36,751 bases of DNA, taken from Fonticula alba. Taxonomy: Eukaryota; Opisthokonta; Rotosphaerida; Fonticulaceae. The translations under genes and the position numbers were made by a program. A model generated the notes under the pieces. It saw only the letters and a program-made list of their open reading frames with translations, was not told the DNA's origin and did no database searches. Location of the stretch: the NCBI RefSeq assembly GCF_000388065.1, contig NW_009242971.1, positions 2,734,645-2,771,395 on the forward strand, in the 5' to 3' direction. Positions 9,657 through 20,589 of the stretch are shown piece by piece. Position 1 is the first letter of the stretch; each line of letters begins with the position of its first letter.

Positions 9657-12177
9657 ATGGCTGCTCCGAAGAATGTCCTCCGCTACCTGCGCGCACCCCC
9701 GAGTACCTTCGCCTTCATCGACAATGCCTATATCTGCCTGAGCAAAAGCGCCAGCACGGCCTCCCTCTCTGGCTTGAACGAGGAGACCCTGCCCCCTGGT
9801 GGCGGCAACACCTGCGACCGGTCGCTGGTCATGGTGGATCCGGCCACCGGCCTGCATGTGGCAGATGTCCCGGCCGCCGGGGTTGATGTCGTCGACCGGG
9901 CTGTGAAGGCAGCCCAGCGGGCCTGGTACCCGGCCGAACAGCCAGCCACCGGCCCTTCGGTGGGCTGGCGCTTCTCCACCGGCCATGAGCGCCATTCGAT
10001 CTTGACCCGGCTCGGGGAGCTGATCCTCGGCGACCGGGAGCGCCTGGCCCGCATCGAGTCTCTGACCATGGGCAAGCCCATCGAGGCGGCCCGTCATGAT
10101 GTTGACGAGACCGCGGCCACCTTCGCCTCGTACGGCCGCCTGTCGCAGCACTGCTTCGCTGACAGCCATGCCCACTGTGCCATGGACGCCGGCCCCGGTG
10201 CGGCGCCCGACTTCGGCAACGCCTTCCGCGCGGCCGTCGGCGCCCCGTGGATGGCCGACATGGAGGGATTCCTCTCGCAGGGTGCCTTCCGCGCGCGCAT
10301 TCTCTCCGAGAGCGTGGGTGTCGTCGGGCAGGTGCTCCCTTGGAACTGTGCGCTCCGCTCCACTCTCTACTGCCGACCCCTCTTCGCCAAGGAATCCATT
10401 CTCCTCTGTCTCTCTCTCTCTCTCTGTCTCTCTCTCTCTCTCTGCCTCTCTGCCTCTCTGCCTCTCTCCTTCTTGGACTTCTTTCGCCTGACACCCCTCG
10501 ATGGTTTCTTCTGGACACCCAGTCCCCCTCACCACGGCTGCTTGGAAGATCGCCCCGGCCCTGGCGGCCGGCTGCTCGATTGTTGTCAAGGTGCGTTCAT
10601 GCTGGGGCTTTCCCCCTTGCATCCGGCCCTTGTGCGCCCTTTGTTCTGCCTACTGACACGCTATTGGCCTTCGTAGCCGAGTGAGTATTCGCCATTCTCC
10701 CTTTTGGAGCTGGTTGGGCTGGCGGCCAAGGCTGGCCTGCCGCCCGGTGTGCTGAACGTCGTCATCGGCGAGCAGGCCACCGGCTCGGCCCTTGTCAACC
10801 ATGCCGGTCTGAACAAGATCTCTTTCACCGGCAGTGGTCGGACCGGGTCTATTGTGGCTTCGGATGCGGCCAAGTGTGTCACTCTTGTTACTGGCAAGGG
10901 ATTTTCTTTCTTTTCTTTCGCCCAAACTCTCTCCTTTTTTTCTCCTTTCGACTTGTCCTGACATGGGTGCACTCGATGGAACGGCCGACGGAACCCCTCC
11001 CCCCCCCCCACCACCACCACCACCAACAAAGAAACCTCATCCCCTGCACCATGGAGCTCGGCGGCAAGTCGCCGATTGTCGTGTTCGATGATGTTGACAT
11101 TGACAAGGGTACGATCGCAAGGCGAAGCCCTTCCATATTTTCACACACACATACACACACACATTTATCCATCTCTCTGTATATGTATATATATATACAC
11201 ACATTTATGCCCCCCTCTTACCCATCATCCTCCTTACTCCGCTCTCCGGGGGAAAAACAACCGAACAAACCCCAGCCGCCCAGACGGTCCTCGACGGCTT
11301 TGTCTTCAACACGGGCCAAGTGTGTACGGCCACCACGCGCCTCATCGTGCAGGATACCATTCGCGACCGGTTTGTCGCCCGGCTGGCGGAGCTGGCCGCC
11401 CAGGTGCAGACCATCCATCCGCTGGAGGTCCCGGCCGCCGGGGCCCCGAAGCAGACGCGCATCGGGCCGGTGGTCTGCCGCAAGCAGGTGGACTTCATCC
11501 GCGCGCCGATCGAGGCCGATATGAAGACCGGCCACTCGAGCATCATCTTCCCGCCGCTGCCCAGCACCGAGGGCACTCCCCTGGATCAGTGGCATGCCCT
11601 GTGTCGGTCTGGGCACATCAGCTTCGAGCAGACCGAGCGCCCGGCCCGCGAGGCCACCCTCCTGGCATGGGACATTGCCGAGGACTTCGACCCGGCGTCC
11701 CCGGCTACCGCGGCCCCGGAGCCCCTCCCCTTGGCCGATGGGAACTTCGTCCGCCCGGTCATCGTCCAGGTCAACTGCACCCAGTCCAGCCGGATCTGGA
11801 AGCAGGAGGTCTTCGGACCGGTGCTGGCGGTGGCCTCCTTCTCCGATGAGCAGCATGCCCTGGCCCTGGCGCATGATACTGAGTTTGGCCTTGGCGCGGC
11901 GATTCTGTCCGGTGTGTCAGACGGCCAGTCGCAGCTGCTGCCTGGCCTCGAGCAGGTCGCCTGCGCCGATCGCCAGCGGCGCCTGGCGCGCATCGATTAC
12001 ATGGTGCGCAACCTGCGCTCCGGCTATGTGTGGGTCCAGAATAGCCAGACGGCCCCGGTCTTCTTGCCCTTCGGGGGTGTTCTGCACAGCGGCTATGGTC
12101 GCGAGCTCAGTATCCACGGCTTGCAGAGCTATCTCGTGGAGAAGAGCGTCCTCGAGGCGGTTGGTCGTGCGGACTAA
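9657..12177 (+). CDS. NAD(P)-dependent aldehyde dehydrogenase, enlarged
   Basis: Five exons, 9657-10347, 10523-10590, 10677-10873, 11032-11108 and 11276-12177, encode 644 residues. All phases agree, and each junction restores a conserved motif. Family hallmarks: GQVLPWNFPLT (Asn230), KPSEYSPF, the FTGSGRTG nucleotide loop, MELGGKSP (general base Glu327), FNTGQVCTATTR (nucleophile Cys361), EVFGPVL, and PFGG...SGYGREL near the end. The enzyme oxidises an aldehyde to its acid using NAD or NADP. The closest feel is the betaine/aminoaldehyde group, but the substrate cannot be read from the sequence. It is about 150 residues longer than usual; the extra sequence lies at the N-terminus, in a loop at about 430-490 before FVRPVIV, and after the FGLGAAI strand. 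The chosen ATG sits in an AGGATGG context after a pyrimidine-rich leader. I see no targeting signal. Confidence 0.9.
10405..10468 (+). repeat. (CT)n repeat in aldehyde dehydrogenase intron 1
   Basis: Interrupted CT dinucleotides between the first two aldehyde dehydrogenase exons, forming the sense-strand pyrimidine tract of that intron. Confidence 0.8.
11142..11202 (+). repeat. (AC)n and (TA)n microsatellites in aldehyde dehydrogenase intron 4
   Basis: An AC block at 11142-11163 and a TA-rich block at about 11180-11202 lie inside the intron 11109-11275. They form one of the few AT-rich spots in the window. Confidence 0.8.
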
Positions 12178-12576
12178 GCCGAGCCTCCCCCCCCCCCCCC
12201 TTGGGCACATACCCGCGTGCGCCCCTCTCTCCAGTGGCCAAAGATCCCTCATCCTCCCCTGTGCTCTCGTGAGAAATATACGAGTGTGAATTTGTTTGCG
12301 AACTTGTGCGTGCGAATCTCCGTCAAAAAGGGTGACCATGTGTGTCTCTCGCGCCCCTCCGACCAATTGAATGGATGATGTGAGCGACCTTCACCAGGCA
12401 TTTATCATCAGCAGTCTATTATATGGAGGCCAGAAGGCCCTGGAAAGAGGGGAGGAGGGATGCTGTTGTGGAAGCTACACCAAGGAAGGGGAGATGAATT
12501 TGGCACCAACACGGTCGGGGCCCCATTCCCTCCCCTCGCATAACCATAGCCGCCAGTTGCGCCCGAGAGCAAGCAT
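12178..12576. other. Convergent intergenic region, aldehyde dehydrogenase / DDX24-like
   Basis: About 400 bp between two convergent stop codons, so it carries both 3' untranslated regions. It starts with a C run and is less GC-rich around 12270-12420. No canonical AATAAA is visible on either strand, and there is no coding sequence. Confidence 0.5.
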
Positions 12577-14261
12577 TTAGCGCGTCCGGCGCTTTGGGCG
12601 GGCAGACTTCCCCTTGGACGAGGTCGAGCGCACGGTGTTGATGATGGACCCGCTGGTGTCGACGGCAATCCGGCGTCCGTGACGCAGCTCCTCCAGAGAC
12701 TGGGACAGCAGGGCACGCAGCTGATCATTAAGATGCGCGAGGCGCTTTTGCTCGCGACCCGACAGGGCATGCATCTCAGCTCGGCGGTTCTCCTCATCCT
12801 CATCGGTGAAGCGCGACCGCTTGCCAGACGGAGCATCATCGTCATCATCATTGCCCTGGCGACTGGCCGCGCCGCGCCGACGCTTCTTCGACAGGGTGAA
12901 CACCTTGTCCACGTCGTCATCCGAGTCGACATCCGAATCCTGGTCACTGAGAATGATGTCCATCTCCTTGGCCATGTTGGCGAACCAGCCCTTATCGGCG
13001 TTCTTGCGGCGGTGGCGGTGGTGCGTGACCTCGATCTCGGCAGCGATGCGCAGTCGGTCGCGCAGCCGGTGCACCACAATCTCCTCCGTGGGATGGGGAC
13101 GAAGGCCACTCTGTTTGGGAGGGAAAGGGGGAGAGATCAGAGAGAGTGGAGGTGCCTGGGTGAGTGATGCGCGCGCGCACACATGCATGTGTGGATGTGT
13201 GGATGTGTGTGTGTGTGTGTGTGTGTGTGCGGGAGAGGCGAAGGCGTTATGTCCGACGATCATATGCGCGCGTGCGTCCGTACCGGCTCATCGAGGGCCT
13301 TGCAGATGTTGTGGTAGACGTCCAGCTCGGACGGACCGACCAGGAGAACCGTGTTACCAGAGGTGTTGGCACGGGCCGTTCGGCCGGACCGGTGGACGTA
13401 CGTATCGGCGGTGCGCGGGAGCTGGTAATGCACGACATGATCAACGGCCGGGACGTCGATACCGCGGGCAGCGACATCCGAGGAAATGAGGACGGTGGCC
13501 CGGGGGGCCTTCGGGTCGGCCGACCGGAAGCGGTCCAGGTTCTTAAGACGCTGACGCTGGGGCATCTGCGCGTGGAGACCATGCACCTGGACGTCTACCA
13601 GCGTCAGCAGGGGAACCAAGCGACGAATGGTGTTGATACTATGGAAGTCACCAGCAAGAAGGGTGGATGTCAGGCTCAGTGCAACACCGCGGTCCTGGAA
13701 AGCGGAGCGTGATAAAACCCAAAGAAACGGAGAGAAAGAAAGCCAGCTGAAGAGGGCACATGTGTACGCGTGTGCGCTTGTGTGTGCGAGAAAGAGAGAG
13801 AGAGAGAGAGGGGGGGGGAGAGAGAAAGAGAGGGGGTGTGTTTGTGTAACCACGCACCTGTTCACAAAGACCATGACCTTGCCGGTAACTGACAGCAGCA
13901 GGTAGTACAGGTAGAGGTCCTTGTCGCCATCCTCGCAGAAGATGCGCGTCTGGGTAAGACCGGCGGCGACAACGCCCTGCCGGCCGAAGTCCACACGGAT
14001 CGGCGCCTGCGGGCCGCGGTTGAAGCGAATCCGGCTCATCAGGTCATCCAGGCCACCGGCAACGTGCTTTTTGCGCCCGTGCAGGTTCTTTTTGAAGTTC
14101 CGATCCAGCGCCATGGTAGCTGAGAAGACCAAGGTCTGACGACGGAAAAGGGCTTTGTCGGCGGCGGAGTCTGTGGGGCATGTGGAAAGGAAGCCGGTTA
14201 ATCTCAGCGATTGAATGAGCATGTGTGCGCCCCTGCCAGCGGATGGGAAGCTCCAACCATG

Positions 14262-14338
<77 letters not shown>

Positions 14339-16444
14339 ACAGGTGGGGGGAGGAGGGAGAGGGGGGGGGGGGGCAGCATGTATGTAGGAGCTGATGTGCC
14401 GAGCCCCTGTCGCCCTCCGCCTCGGCAATTCTACCACGCACCGGCACCTTCAGCCTCGGGAGTCTCCTCGGAAACTTCTGGCATGTCCAGGTAGTCGTCC
14501 TCATCATCCTCATCATCGTCAGCGTTGTCAGCCTGCTCGGTACCCTTGGTGCTGGGCATGGTGGTCTCCGACTCCGCAGGGGCATCGGACTTCTCAGCAT
14601 CCTGCTCATCGGCGGTCGCAGGGGTCGATGTGGGCATTTCGACGTCCCAGGTGATGACGGTCGGCGTGCGCTGGACCCGATCCAGGATTTGGTCCAGCTC
14701 GCGGAAGTGGCCGGTCTCCACCATGCGATCGGCCTCATCCAGCACCAAGAAGCGCACCGACGAGTAGAGATCCTGCAGGAAAGGATGGCGGTCCTCGATC
14801 AGCTCCCACAGACGGCCTGGGGTAGCCACGATGACCGACGGCCGGGCGCGCAGCTGGCGATCCTGCTTCTGAGTGGACAGGCCACCCACGAGGGCCATGA
14901 TGCGCAGGTCGGTGGCGAACTTGGCCACGGCGCAGAGGTGGTCGCGGACTGCCCGCGCGCATGGATGTGTATGGGTCAGTGACTGGACCAAGCAGCAAGA
15001 AGGAGCACGAGACCGGATATAGAAGACATGAAAGGGGAGGACGAGGGGGCGAGACAAGTCAAAGGGAGAGGCAGAGGGCCGGAGAGGCGGAGAGGGAGGG
15101 AGGGGACGCACCCTGAAGGGCCAATTCACGGGTGGGCGTGATGATAAGGAACTCCGGGCCACGGAGAACCGGCGGAGTGGCCAAACCATCGCGCAGGTTC
15201 AGCAGTCGCGAGAGGATGGGCACACCGAAGGCCAGAGTCTTACCGGAGCCGGTCTCGGCAGAGCCAATCAAGTCGCTGTTGAGGGAAGGGCGGAGAGCAA
15301 GGGGGGGGGGGGGGGGGGGAGAGCGAGAGAGCACGCCCGGGAAAGAGGTGGGGAAACGGACGGAAAGGATATCGGTTGGCACATGCGCGCAAAGGAAAGG
15401 GGAAGATACATCAGAGACGGGGAGGCCCCTGGCGACGCACCGACCATCACGCAGAGCCACACGCAGAGAGGCCGCCTGGATGGGCGTCGGCTTGAGGAAC
15501 TTCAGCGCACGCAGGCCGTCCAAGATCAACGGGTGGATGGCCTCGCCGGTGGGGACGGACTCGACGCTGTCATCCAACTGGACAATCGAATGCTGAGTAC
15601 GGCGCTGGTTCTTGGGGCCGCGGGCCAGCGCATGGTCCACATACTCCAGCTCGGCCTCGGAGGGCGGCGCGGTCAGGGCCTCGACCCAGGGCGAGACATC
15701 CACATCGTGGAGAGTCTCGCGCTCGGCGGCCAGCTGGTCCAGATGCTCGGCCCAGGTGACCTTGGGCTGCTTCTTCTTGGAAGAGGTGCTGGTGGCGGTG
15801 GCATCAGCGGCAGAAGCAGAAGCACCGGCATCGCTGCCGGCAGGGGAGGCAGCACGCTCGGCCCGGCGCTGGCGCATCGCACGTGCGCGCTCCAGCAGGC
15901 TTTGGTGGTACGCGCTCAGAGGAGCCTCGGGCTCCTGGGGCTCCTCAAGGGCGTCGACGAATTCCTCCTGGTCGGAATCAACCTCCCCGGCGGGGGGGGC
16001 AGGGGACTTGGTGTCGAGCTCGGCCTCCGGCGGGGTGTCCTGCTTGGGCTTCTTGGGCTTCCTCTCCTTCTTCTTCTTGGGCTTCTTGGCTTGCTTGTCT
16101 TGCTGCTTGGGCTCGGGGGCATCCTCGGACCCGGGGCCGGCCTCGGGGGCAGCCGCGGCCGGGGCATCGGCCTTCTTGCCGGGGGCTTCCGGCAGGTTGA
16201 TGCCATAGAAAGCCGTGAAGGCCTCGGGACTGAGCTCCTCGATGCCGGTGACGCAGGACCCATCATCTGCGCCTCCAAGGAAGAGGTCCTCCATGTTGCC
16301 GAAGGAGACCCACGAATCGTCGGCCATGCTCAGGTAGCCCTTGTTGGTCGGGACGCCAGACCCGGCACTGGTGGCGGCCTTGGGCTTCTTGGCCTTGGTG
16401 GCTCGCTTTTGGGGGGCGGCAGCCTGCCGTTTGGTGCTGCTCAT
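12577..16444 (-). CDS. DDX24: DEAD-box RNA helicase, DDX24/Mak5 type (60S ribosome assembly)
   Basis: Six exons on minus, 15441-16444, 15112-15275, 14442-14948, 13858-14170, 13284-13638 and 12577-13110, give 958 residues; every phase agrees. Motifs: Q motif FLKPTPIQ (about 319), AETGSGKT (341-348), [31 protein letters not shown] (DEAD 460-463), FSATM (575-577), ARGID (720-724), HRSGRTAR (745-752). DEADRM followed by [20 protein letters not shown] and DLYLYY are specific to DDX24/Mak5 rather than other DEAD-box proteins. Yeast Mak5 acts in nucleolar maturation of the large subunit; human DDX24 is also linked to rRNA processing. The N-terminal 250 residues are Lys/Ala/Glu-rich and look disordered. 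An acidic insertion of about 70 residues lies between motifs II and III. The C-terminal tail is acidic and then basic, suited to nucleolar targeting. The gene is convergent with the aldehyde dehydrogenase gene. Confidence 0.92.
13205..13229. repeat. (GT)n microsatellite in DDX24-like intron 5
   Basis: A short run of GT dinucleotides, CA on the sense strand, inside the last helicase intron (13111-13283). Confidence 0.85.
13724..13757 (+). repeat. 34-bp direct repeat, copy A (inside DDX24-like intron 4)
   Basis: These 34 bases are identical, in the same orientation, to 16606-16639, which abuts the N gap. This copy lies within the intron 13639-13857 and is followed, after about 52 bases, by a GA tract and a 9-G run. 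Confidence 0.9.
14264..14337. repeat. (TG)37 microsatellite in DDX24-like intron 3
   Basis: A perfect TG/CA repeat of about 74 bp makes up a quarter of the 271-nt intron 14171-14441, the longest confirmed intron in the window. A 13-G run (14361-14373) lies close by. Confidence 0.95.
15301..15319. repeat. G homopolymer, 19 nt, in DDX24-like intron 1
   Basis: Nineteen G residues on plus, C on the helicase sense strand, within the intron 15276-15440. Confidence 0.85.
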
Positions 16445-16639
16445 GGCTCTTTCGGCTTCGAGGGAGGGGCGGCGGGAATCCGCGGGGAGGGGGGGGGGGA
16501 GATAGAAGGGGTGCCAGAAGGAAAGAACGAGAACAAGAAAGAGAGAGGGAGAGAGGGAGAGGGAGGGGGAGGGGTCGTGGGCAAGGTAGGTGGTGACTGG
16601 TTCAGGAAACGGAGAGAAAGAAAGCCAGCTGAAGAGGGC
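16445..16639 (-). promoter_or_regulatory. 5' flank of the DDX24-like gene
   Basis: Strongly pyrimidine-rich when read on the minus strand, with CT and C runs upstream of the helicase ATG, like the leaders of the other genes. No TATA box is seen. Its outer end is the 34-bp repeat at the gap, so its true extent is unknown. Confidence 0.4.
16606..16639 (+). repeat. 34-bp direct repeat, copy B (ends at the assembly gap)
   Basis: Exact copy of 13724-13757 in the same orientation. The match runs to the last base before the N block, so the true repeat may be longer. The base before the match differs (G here, A in copy A). Confidence 0.9.
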
Positions 16640-16712
16640 NNNNNNNNNNNNNNNNNNNNNNNNNNNNNNNNNNNNNNNNNNNNNNNNNNNNNNNNNNNNN
16701 NNNNNNNNNNNN
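16640..16712. other. Assembly gap (73 N)
   Basis: Seventy-three undetermined bases. The left edge is the 34-bp repeat and the right edge is a run of nine G. In copy A of the repeat a nine-G run also follows, 52 bases on, so the gap may hide a second copy of that intron segment. Confidence 0.98.
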
Positions 16713-17437
16713 GGGGGGGGGACTTCATACGGGAAGCATGGCCTTCAATCACTCTCCTCCGGAGGGCAGGACGCCGGGCAGGCACGCCCGGGGCAGCCAG
16801 CATGTGGCAACACCCTTTCCGCCAGAAGACAGGGCATCACGAACGGTCTCCTCCACCCGCGAGACCCACTTGGGGCCACCCAAGGATGTTCGGCACCCGA
16901 CGCAGGGAATCCGCCTGCTGGGAGCCCCCCCCCCCCCCCGCCCCTCCGCCGGGGGGGGAGGTGGTCCTTCCCTGATCGAAAGCGCCCATGCAACGCGCCA
17001 TGCTGCGACCGGGTGGGTGGTTCGAGTGTCCTGTTCGTTGGCACCTGGAGGGGTGTGAAGGAGACTCGTGGCTAGTGATGGCGTGATCATCAATCAGCAT
17101 CAGATGCCGACATGAAGTCGGGCCGTTGTTCTTGAGCCTTTGGATCACATGGATGGTTCTGATGGGTTCGTTGTTCCTCCCTTCATTTCCGACATGCTGG
17201 AACCGTGAGGCGGGGCCCGCACTCGAGCGGGGCGGAAGGCGGGCAATGCGCCCCTAGGGAGGCAAGCCCGCACGGATCCCCCCCCTCCCGCCCCCAAGCA
17301 CAAGGGGCGGCTGGGGGGGGGGGGGGGGGGGGCCTTGACAGATGTGTGGCCGAGGGGGATTGCCCAGCCCCTCCTGTTGTGGGGGCAAGCGGGGCACAGA
17401 CCCCGGTCTCTCTGCCCGCGGCCCTGGGCAGTGTGGC

Positions 17438-17464
17438 GGGCCGGGCCGGGCCGGGCCGGGCCGG
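17438..17464 (+). repeat. (GGGCC)5 tandem repeat
   Basis: Five perfect GGGCC units plus GG in non-coding sequence. Its multiple G triplets could allow a G-quadruplex. Confidence 0.9.
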
Positions 17465-19693
17465 AGATCAGAGCGGGGGCCGCCTTTTCCGGGATCGACA
17501 CGTCGCCCTGACAGCACGCCCAACCCGGCGGGCCGAGATCCGGTCGAGGGGGCCGACCCCCCAGGCCCGTGAGCACGCGCCAGCCACCGGAGCGAACTCC
17601 ATATGACGGTGGGCAAGCGCGAATGTTCAACTGACGCCAATGTGCCGTGGGCTCAAGCGCCCGCCGGGGCAAGGCGAGTACAACGAGTCCGCCCCGGCCC
17701 ACGCGCGCGCGCGCCTGCCCGTCAGATCTGTCCTTCGCGTTGCGCAAGTCGGCGCAGCTTCGGGCCATGATCTTCTCTCCCCGACATCTCAAGGGTGAAG
17801 GGGGCCTGGGCCATCGGACCACCGCCGCGAGCGACAACCGATTCCCCTCGGGCCGCAGGCCGGCCTGGGCTCGACCGGCGCCGGCCAGACCGTCAGAGGG
17901 GGCTCAGATGGCATGAGCCTCGGACCACGGGCGTCGCACTCGGTACTGATGCGACGCCACACACGAGGCGGACCATCTTGCCAGAGTCTGGGGGGGGGGG
18001 GGGGAGGCAGGGCGGGGACAAACGACGTTCCAGCCTGTACTGGCCCCCGGACCCCTACTGAAGCTGGGAGGTCTCGGACACGGCCCCCGGGGTGCCGGGA
18101 CACTCCCGCGTGCCCGTGCGAAAGAGGAGCCCCAGGCTGAATGCAATCGGCGAAGAGCAGAGTGGGAAATTGAATTCCGCAGTGCCGCATGTAAGTCAGC
18201 TGAGGCATCGGGGGCAGAGGCGGGGCAGTGGAACCGGTTCTCCCACCACCTGGTGCGTGGGCCTCGCGGGCCCGCTGGGGCCCCCAAACGCACGGAAGAC
18301 AGAGACGGGGCGGGCGGGCGGGGGGGGGGGGGGGGGGGAACAGATCGGAAAGAGGCAAATGATGATCCGCGGGGCACCGGCTCTCGGACCGATGGACGAT
18401 GTCAAGGCCCAAGGCCAGTTGGTCTGGAGGGGGGGGGGGGCGGACCGTTGGACCTTGAAAACGGGGGTTCGCCAGCGCCACGAGCCGCACCCCTTCCCAA
18501 CACGACCAGGGCCGTGTTTGTCGCAGGGCGGGGCGTGTAGATGCCTCTGCGCGCCCCGGCCAGTCACACCCTTTCCGGAGCAGCTCAACACACCTGCAGA
18601 ACCACTCGCCCTTGCGCCCCGGAGTGGGAGGGGGGGAGGGGCGGAGGGGCACAGAGGCCGGGTCGGTCGCGCGGGCTACAGGTATTTGAAGGACCCCAGG
18701 GAGCGCGGCCCGCTGGCGGACATCGGCCAGGGGGAGATGCCATCCCACGCAACAGGGTGGTGCTGACTTTTTCTTCTTTTTTTTTTTTCAGACCACCGCT
18801 TGGGGAGGAGGCTGGGAGATTGCCCCGAGACATACTTGCCGCGGCGCCGAGAGGCCTGCCCTTGGCCGGCACTTTTGTTCCTAGGGTGCCTGGACCCGCC
18901 CCCCCCCCCCTCCCGAAGCGGCCGCGTGTCTTCGGTTATATTCCCCGGGGCTGGGAGGTGCCGCCGAGCCGGGCAGGGCCTCTCGTGCCTCCCCAGTCCT
19001 CGAGGCCCCGCGGGACGGGCATGGAGCGCGCGAACGGGCGGCGCTCGTCTGGGGAGGCCCCCCCGCCTCACATCTTCCGGTGGGCATGCGCACGTACGCG
19101 CGCGGATGAAAAACTCGCGCCCGGGAGGGGGGGGGGGGGGCGGGGCTTCCTAGCCTGGCCGAGAGAACCGGCCCGGCAGTTCTCGGCCCCCTTCAGCCAG
19201 CTCAGGCGAAAAACGCGCACCGAAACACCCAGGCCGACAAGATGCCCCTGCCTAATCGAGCGTGGCGGCATGCCGAGCACGAGACGAAGGCCGGAATGCC
19301 GGCACACTCTATTCTCTCACGACCGTCAGGCCGCCACCGAACCCGGGGGAGACAGGGGGGAGGGGGACAAGGTCTCGGCCAAACTCCAGGCCCCAGTCAC
19401 AGTCGCGGCCGCCTCGGGGGGCCGGGCATCGGGGCGACGTTGCGGGTCCTCGGGGACGCCAGGATCCGGCGGGCCGCCCGACCGGCCGCCGAGCGATTCT
19501 CGAGGCCCGCCCCCCCCCCCCCCGCATCTCCCGGCCCCGCTACGAACAGAAGAGGGTGCGGGGGGAGGGGGGGGGGCACTGCTCGCGCATGGGCCCAAAA
19601 TGTGGATATTGCCGCCAAGCCCCCCCGGAGGGGCAGATCGACTCACGCCCAACGGCCTGGCGCCGAGTCGCGCCCCTCTCCTCCACAAGGTTC

Positions 19694-19715
19694 CGCGCGC
19701 GCGCGCGCGCGCGCG
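19694..19715. repeat. (CG)11 tract
   Basis: Eleven alternating CG dinucleotides in the gene-poor region, Z-DNA-prone like the tract at 1849-1869. Confidence 0.85.
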
Positions 19716-20000
19716 TGGAGGGGGGTGCAAAAATAAAAGCAACAAACTGGCGGATCGCCCCCACCTTGCGCCGGCCAGGCCGCCCGGCCTCAGCGGCAGG
19801 TCGTCCGGGGGGGGGAGGGGCGGGGAGGGACCGCTCCACGCCGGATCCGGCGATCCGCGCCCGGCTGACACCGCCGAAGAGGCCCCGGTGTGGCCCCAGG
19901 GTCCAGGCCTCCTCCCGAGGAAAGGAGGAAGACAGAACCGCCCTCCCCTCAAGCAGCCCTGAAACGGTGATGGCCCGGCGGGGAGTCGACGCGAAAGGGG

Positions 20001-20050
20001 GAACATTCAACGAGAAATGAAAAAATATATATTGTTTTATGTTTTCTTCG
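20001..20050. other. AT-rich island in GC-rich sequence
   Basis: About 50 bases dominated by A and T, including AAAAAATATATATTG at about 20020-20034, inside otherwise very GC-rich DNA. It contains a TATA-like string, but no gene start is recognisable just downstream; the RasGEF ATG is 880 bp away. Confidence 0.5.
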
Positions 20051-20589
20051 CAAGATGGGTGCATGAGTTGGAGGCTGCTTCTGGGCCTTCGGCTGGCCTG
20101 GCTCGTCCCCACTGCGACGGGCAGCGCTGGGCTGCCTGCCTGCAGAGGAGCCGGCCGGGGGCGACTGCACAACACGTCCAGGCATACCACTCCCGCGCGG
20201 CTCGGTGCTCTGCCCTCCCCCCCCCCCCGCCGCCCCCTGGCTGGAGACCCCTCCCTCAGCGAGGGGCAGGAGCCCGGAGAAAAAGGGGTCCCAATTCTTA
20301 GCCCCCCTTCCCCGCCCAGGTCTTCTCGTTGTGGCTCCCATCTGTGGGGGCGGGGGGCGGGGCCGGGGGCCAGAAGCCGCAAGTCCAGGATGCGTTCTCC
20401 CTCGGCCTCCCCCCCCCCCCCGACCCGATGATGCGAGGAGGAGGCACAAATGCACAAACGGGCGGACGGATGAAGCGGCGAGGGGGGGGGGGGGGGGTAA
20501 TGCACCCCACCAGGTGGGCCTTGAGATCCTGGGCCCCACTTTTCCGTGTGCGCCCTCCCTGACCGGGCGTCGCGGCAGATTGCCATCTA

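Larger units (their letters stand above)
16713..20589. other. Gene-poor GC-rich region
   Basis: About 3.9 kb on the right side of the gap without a convincing gene. Long open frames exist on both strands, but they come from a lack of stop codons in GC-rich sequence. They are run through by C or G homopolymers and show no known family. Contents include a 20-G run (17313-17332), a (GGGCC)5 repeat, other G runs near 18321-18338, a (CG)11 tract, an AT-rich island near 20025, and one good-looking splice acceptor: CTGAC at 18763, a T-rich tract, and AG at 18790-18791. A GTGCGT at 18253 could be its donor. A spliced non-coding RNA is possible but unsupported. Confidence 0.45.

Noticed and set aside
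15383-16975. 530-residue open frame on plus across the helicase gene and the gap
   Set aside because: Antisense to the confirmed helicase exon 1 and continued only by translating undetermined bases.
17001-17040. GGTTCGAG at about 17019 as a tRNA T-loop
   Set aside because: No matching acceptor, D or anticodon stem can be laid out around it.
18541-19962. 473-residue open frame on plus in the gene-poor region
   Set aside because: It runs through C and G homopolymers, has no domain, and its Pro/Arg/Gly composition equals that of the other frames nearby. It is best explained by few stop codons in GC-rich DNA.
19540-20586. 348-residue open frame on minus
   Set aside because: Same reasons as above; it is also read across the AT-rich island and several G runs and has no recognisable motif.
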